Origin: Membranipora membranacea
Lineage: Eukaryota > Bryozoa > Gymnolaemata > Cheilostomatida > Membraniporidae
DNA length: 64,000 nucleotides
Direction of reading: 5' to 3'
Assembly: GCA_914767715.1 (NCBI GenBank)
Contig: OU612068.1
Span: 10,106,001 to 10,170,000, forward strand
The translations under genes and the position numbers were made by a program. The notes under the pieces were generated by a model. It was not told where the DNA came from, ran no database searches, and was given only the letters and a program-made list of their open reading frames with translations. How positions within the stretch are numbered: position 1 is the stretch's first letter; the number at the start of each line of letters is the position of its first letter. Shown piece by piece: positions 61,944 through 64,000 of the stretch.

Positions 61944-64000
61944 ATGGCAGAAGGCCACATGCTTGACGAGATTGATGAAGACCTAAACTGTGGATTCTGT
62001 CTACAGAAGTTGACATACATGATAGAACCTAAACAGTTACCCTGTTCTCATGTCTTCTGCTTACCCTGCTTAGAAGAGGATCACAAGAAAGACTGTCCTG
62101 TGTGCGGGTACGAACAAAATTCAGATTTGATTTTTTCCATGACAAAATAGAAACTGATTACCAAAGGACTGGTGGGCTAAGATTTACAATATAGTTGATA
62201 GTTATATAATTTGATAAGTATCCCACAACGCAATTTTTGAAGTGAGATGAGTTCAATTTCATAAATAGCCTATCACATTTTTGATGTGATCTATTGGAAA
62301 ACTGTATTTGTAGGAGAATATATGATGCGGACTGGACTGGAATGAAATCTTATGCACCCTCTGAAGGGAAGATTGGTGATGCTTTGTACGTTGGAAACAG
62401 TACAAATCATATTTTCAAATGTGATGTTTGCAAGGAGGAAAATTCAGTCTGCTACTGCCTGAACTGTGAGCAGAAGCTATGTGATGAACATTTCAAGGTA
62501 TGGCACTTATTTTGTTACCAAATATAGCCTACTGTCAAAGAGGATATCAAGGCTAAGTCCCTGTGATGAAAACAATTTGCTGATTACAGGGACTCACTGT
62601 GATTTATCTACTTAATGCAATAAATTTTTTCCAAACAAACTTCCAAGACTTGTCCTCTCTTCATTCGGGTACTGTTTAACACACCGATCAGGAAATTAGT
62701 GCTAAAATAGCTTATCTCGAGAACGTCTGCTGTATGCTAAAAAGAGTTTATGAAAATGAAAGAATTTTCAACGTACAGTAGATGGATCTCCAGATAAAGC
62801 CATTTTTCACTAATACTATTTCTAATAACCAAGGAACAGATGAAATAGACTGTCCAAAATGTGGTCAAGACAAAGACACAGCCCTTCACTTTGTATCCTC
62901 ATGCCAATTCTACAAAAAGGCGAGGCAGCGAACGTTTGGTCAAACCAACCTAAAGGGGCAGCTAAGCCAACGTGCATCACAGTTTCAGATTTGCTCTGAC
63001 TCATTCGTATTTGAAGGCATTTGGAACAACGATGCTAGATTTAACTTTGTTTTTGGAAGGCTTGAGTTCTATGGGTCCCGGAGACTTGAACCAAGCTTGA
63101 TCCGAGTTACCTTGGTTAGCCCCTTCTCAAAGACAAGACAATAACCAAGAACTTTGAGGAACTAACTCCTCTGACTCCTTTGTTTAACAGTAACCAAATG
63201 AGGAGACGAGAACTCTTGAAGAGCAGCCCGGAAAGAGTCTATTCAACCTGATTCAACTTCAGCAGTAATTTCGTCCAGTTAATAGCCGTTGTCCTTTAGC
63301 CCAGCATCTGATGGGATAACAGTTAGTATGTTATCTCCAAGCATTGACTTGGTACTTCCATTAAAATAAACTTAACAACACAGGAATTTTATTCATGAAA
63401 TGGTGAAAATACTGTGTTGGCTACTTTTTAGTTTCACATATTTATTACTCCTTAACTTCATTACAGCTCCATGAGCAGTCGAAGGTGTTCTTCCCCACCA
63501 AGCATCAACAGATAGATATATCTGTGTATGGAGTGAACACAGGGAAATATAAACCTAGGTATTGTCTCTCACATGTGGATAGGAAGCTTACAACAGCATG
63601 TTATAACTGTTGTCATCTTTTCTGCTCATCTTGCAATATGGTCGAAGGTTTATGCCCTAGTCTTGCCTCCAAACCAAGTCTAGGTGAGTTGAAGTTTTTA
63701 TCCTTGACAACCTGATTGTCACAACACAGTCAGGATCATAGACATCGATAAATAGATGCCTAATCAGTTTTTGCGGTTTTCGTTATTACTGATTGGCCAA
63801 AATCAGTGGTAGGGATTTATGCTGTTATAGCTTGTTATCTTGATGAATTTGAATGTCTGGGAAAAGCCTGTTACCCCAGATAGTAGGTAGGTTAGTTTTT
63901 CAGCAAGCCCGTTAAGTTCATTCTTGAAACAATCCCTACCGCTGATTTCTTATTTACAGGAGATTCACGAAAAGTGGAACGACTCCTAAGAGCAGCTTAG
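61944..64000 (+). CDS. RING / B-box zinc finger protein, 5' part
   Basis: Exons 61944-62107, 62314-62497, 63467-63683 and a possible 63960-64000 join in phase. The ATG follows an acceptor (TTTTTTCAG, 61935), so a 5' UTR intron exists. Exon 1 carries a C3HC4 RING: CGFCLQK...LPCSHVFCLPCLEE...CPVCG, typical of ubiquitin E3 ligases. Exon 2 encodes CDVCKEENSVCYCLNCEQKLCDEH, a B-box-type zinc site; exon 3 a second, CLSHVDRK...ACYNCCHLFCSSC. This is TRIM-like, but no coiled coil has been reached. The candidate exon 4 would add [13 protein letters not shown], resembling the opening of an ankyrin repeat, then TAG at the last three bases of the window. It lies in an interspersed repeat, so whether it is used is unsure; the gene may continue beyond the window. 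Confidence 0.8.
62821..63144 (+). pseudogene. LINE 3'-end zinc-knuckle fragment in RING-gene intron
   Basis: In the intron between 62498 and 63466, an open stretch encodes IDCPKCGQDKDTALHFVSSCQFY followed by KARQRTFGQ. The CxxC...H...C spacing followed by R is the usual C-terminal motif of several LINE reverse transcriptase proteins (CPxCG...ET..HxxxxCP.Y...R). Upstream RT motifs are absent, so this is a truncated copy. Moderate confidence because the fragment is short. Confidence 0.55.
63737..64000 (+). repeat. Interspersed repeat copy 2, with mini-exon
   Basis: Inverted relative to copy 1 at 19005-19270. Begins CATAGACATCGATAAATAG and runs to the window end, covering AAAATCAGTGGTAGGGATTT, its imperfect inverse CAATCCCTACCGCTGATTT, then TTATTTACAG and the mini-exon GATTCACGAAAAGTGGAACG. 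It overlaps the end of the RING/B-box gene and may supply its fourth exon. Similarity still holds at the window edge, so the repeat is longer than seen. Confidence 0.75.

Noticed and set aside
1-64000. CRISPR arrays, bacterial operons, tRNA or rRNA genes
   Set aside because: No regularly spaced direct repeats and no cloverleaf or rRNA signatures seen; the window is intron-bearing animal DNA.

Overview
The window is nuclear DNA from an invertebrate animal. It is AT-rich, with protein-coding exons of about 45-960 bases split by GT-AG introns of roughly 250 bases to 4.6 kb. The gene set is animal (dystroglycan, Wnt, ST7), exon joins can be followed by phase, and the proteins are strikingly human-like in UBA1 and ST7. 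I cannot fix the phylum; a slowly evolving marine invertebrate would fit.

Layout. (1) 1307-5568 (+): 3' part of a dystroglycan gene; the 5' exons lie before the window. (2) 20200-7923 (-): complete 17-exon ubiquitin-activating enzyme E1 (UBA1), 1050 aa. (3) 21651-31787 (+): complete 8-exon HAD-family phosphatase HDHD5/CECR5, head-to-head with UBA1; its largest intron carries a hAT-like MITE. (4) 34492-38650 (+): complete 5-exon Wnt, closest in character to Wnt2. (5) 47190-40172 (-): complete 12-exon ST7, tail-to-tail with the Wnt. This is the same arrangement as human WNT2-ST7 and WNT2B-ST7L, so an ancient gene pair is preserved. (6) 49144-50163 (+): three small exons of a mitochondrial ATP synthase subunit e-like gene, easily missed because no long reading frame exists. 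(7) 52485-54619 (+): a two-exon gene for a TIR-like domain plus kinesin-light-chain-type TPRs, with an N-myristoylation-like start and an out-of-frame hydrophobic tail just past the stop. (8) 55218-57206 (-): decayed LINE with a damaged reverse transcriptase; other LINE scraps lie at 47758-48138 and 62821-62950. (9) 61944-64000 (+): start of a RING/B-box gene running to the window edge.

The genes do not form an operon or pathway; they are neighbours on a chromosome. The accessory signal is in the introns and intergenic DNA: a long palindromic foldback element, an inverted pair of about 265-base repeats 45 kb apart that carry an acceptor plus an ankyrin-like mini-exon around a nested palindromic MITE, a GC-rich repeat core shared by the Wnt and ST7 introns, and several small duplications. 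The strongest candidates for something undescribed are the TIR-like/TPR protein with its cryptic tail anchor, and the mini-exon-bearing repeat.
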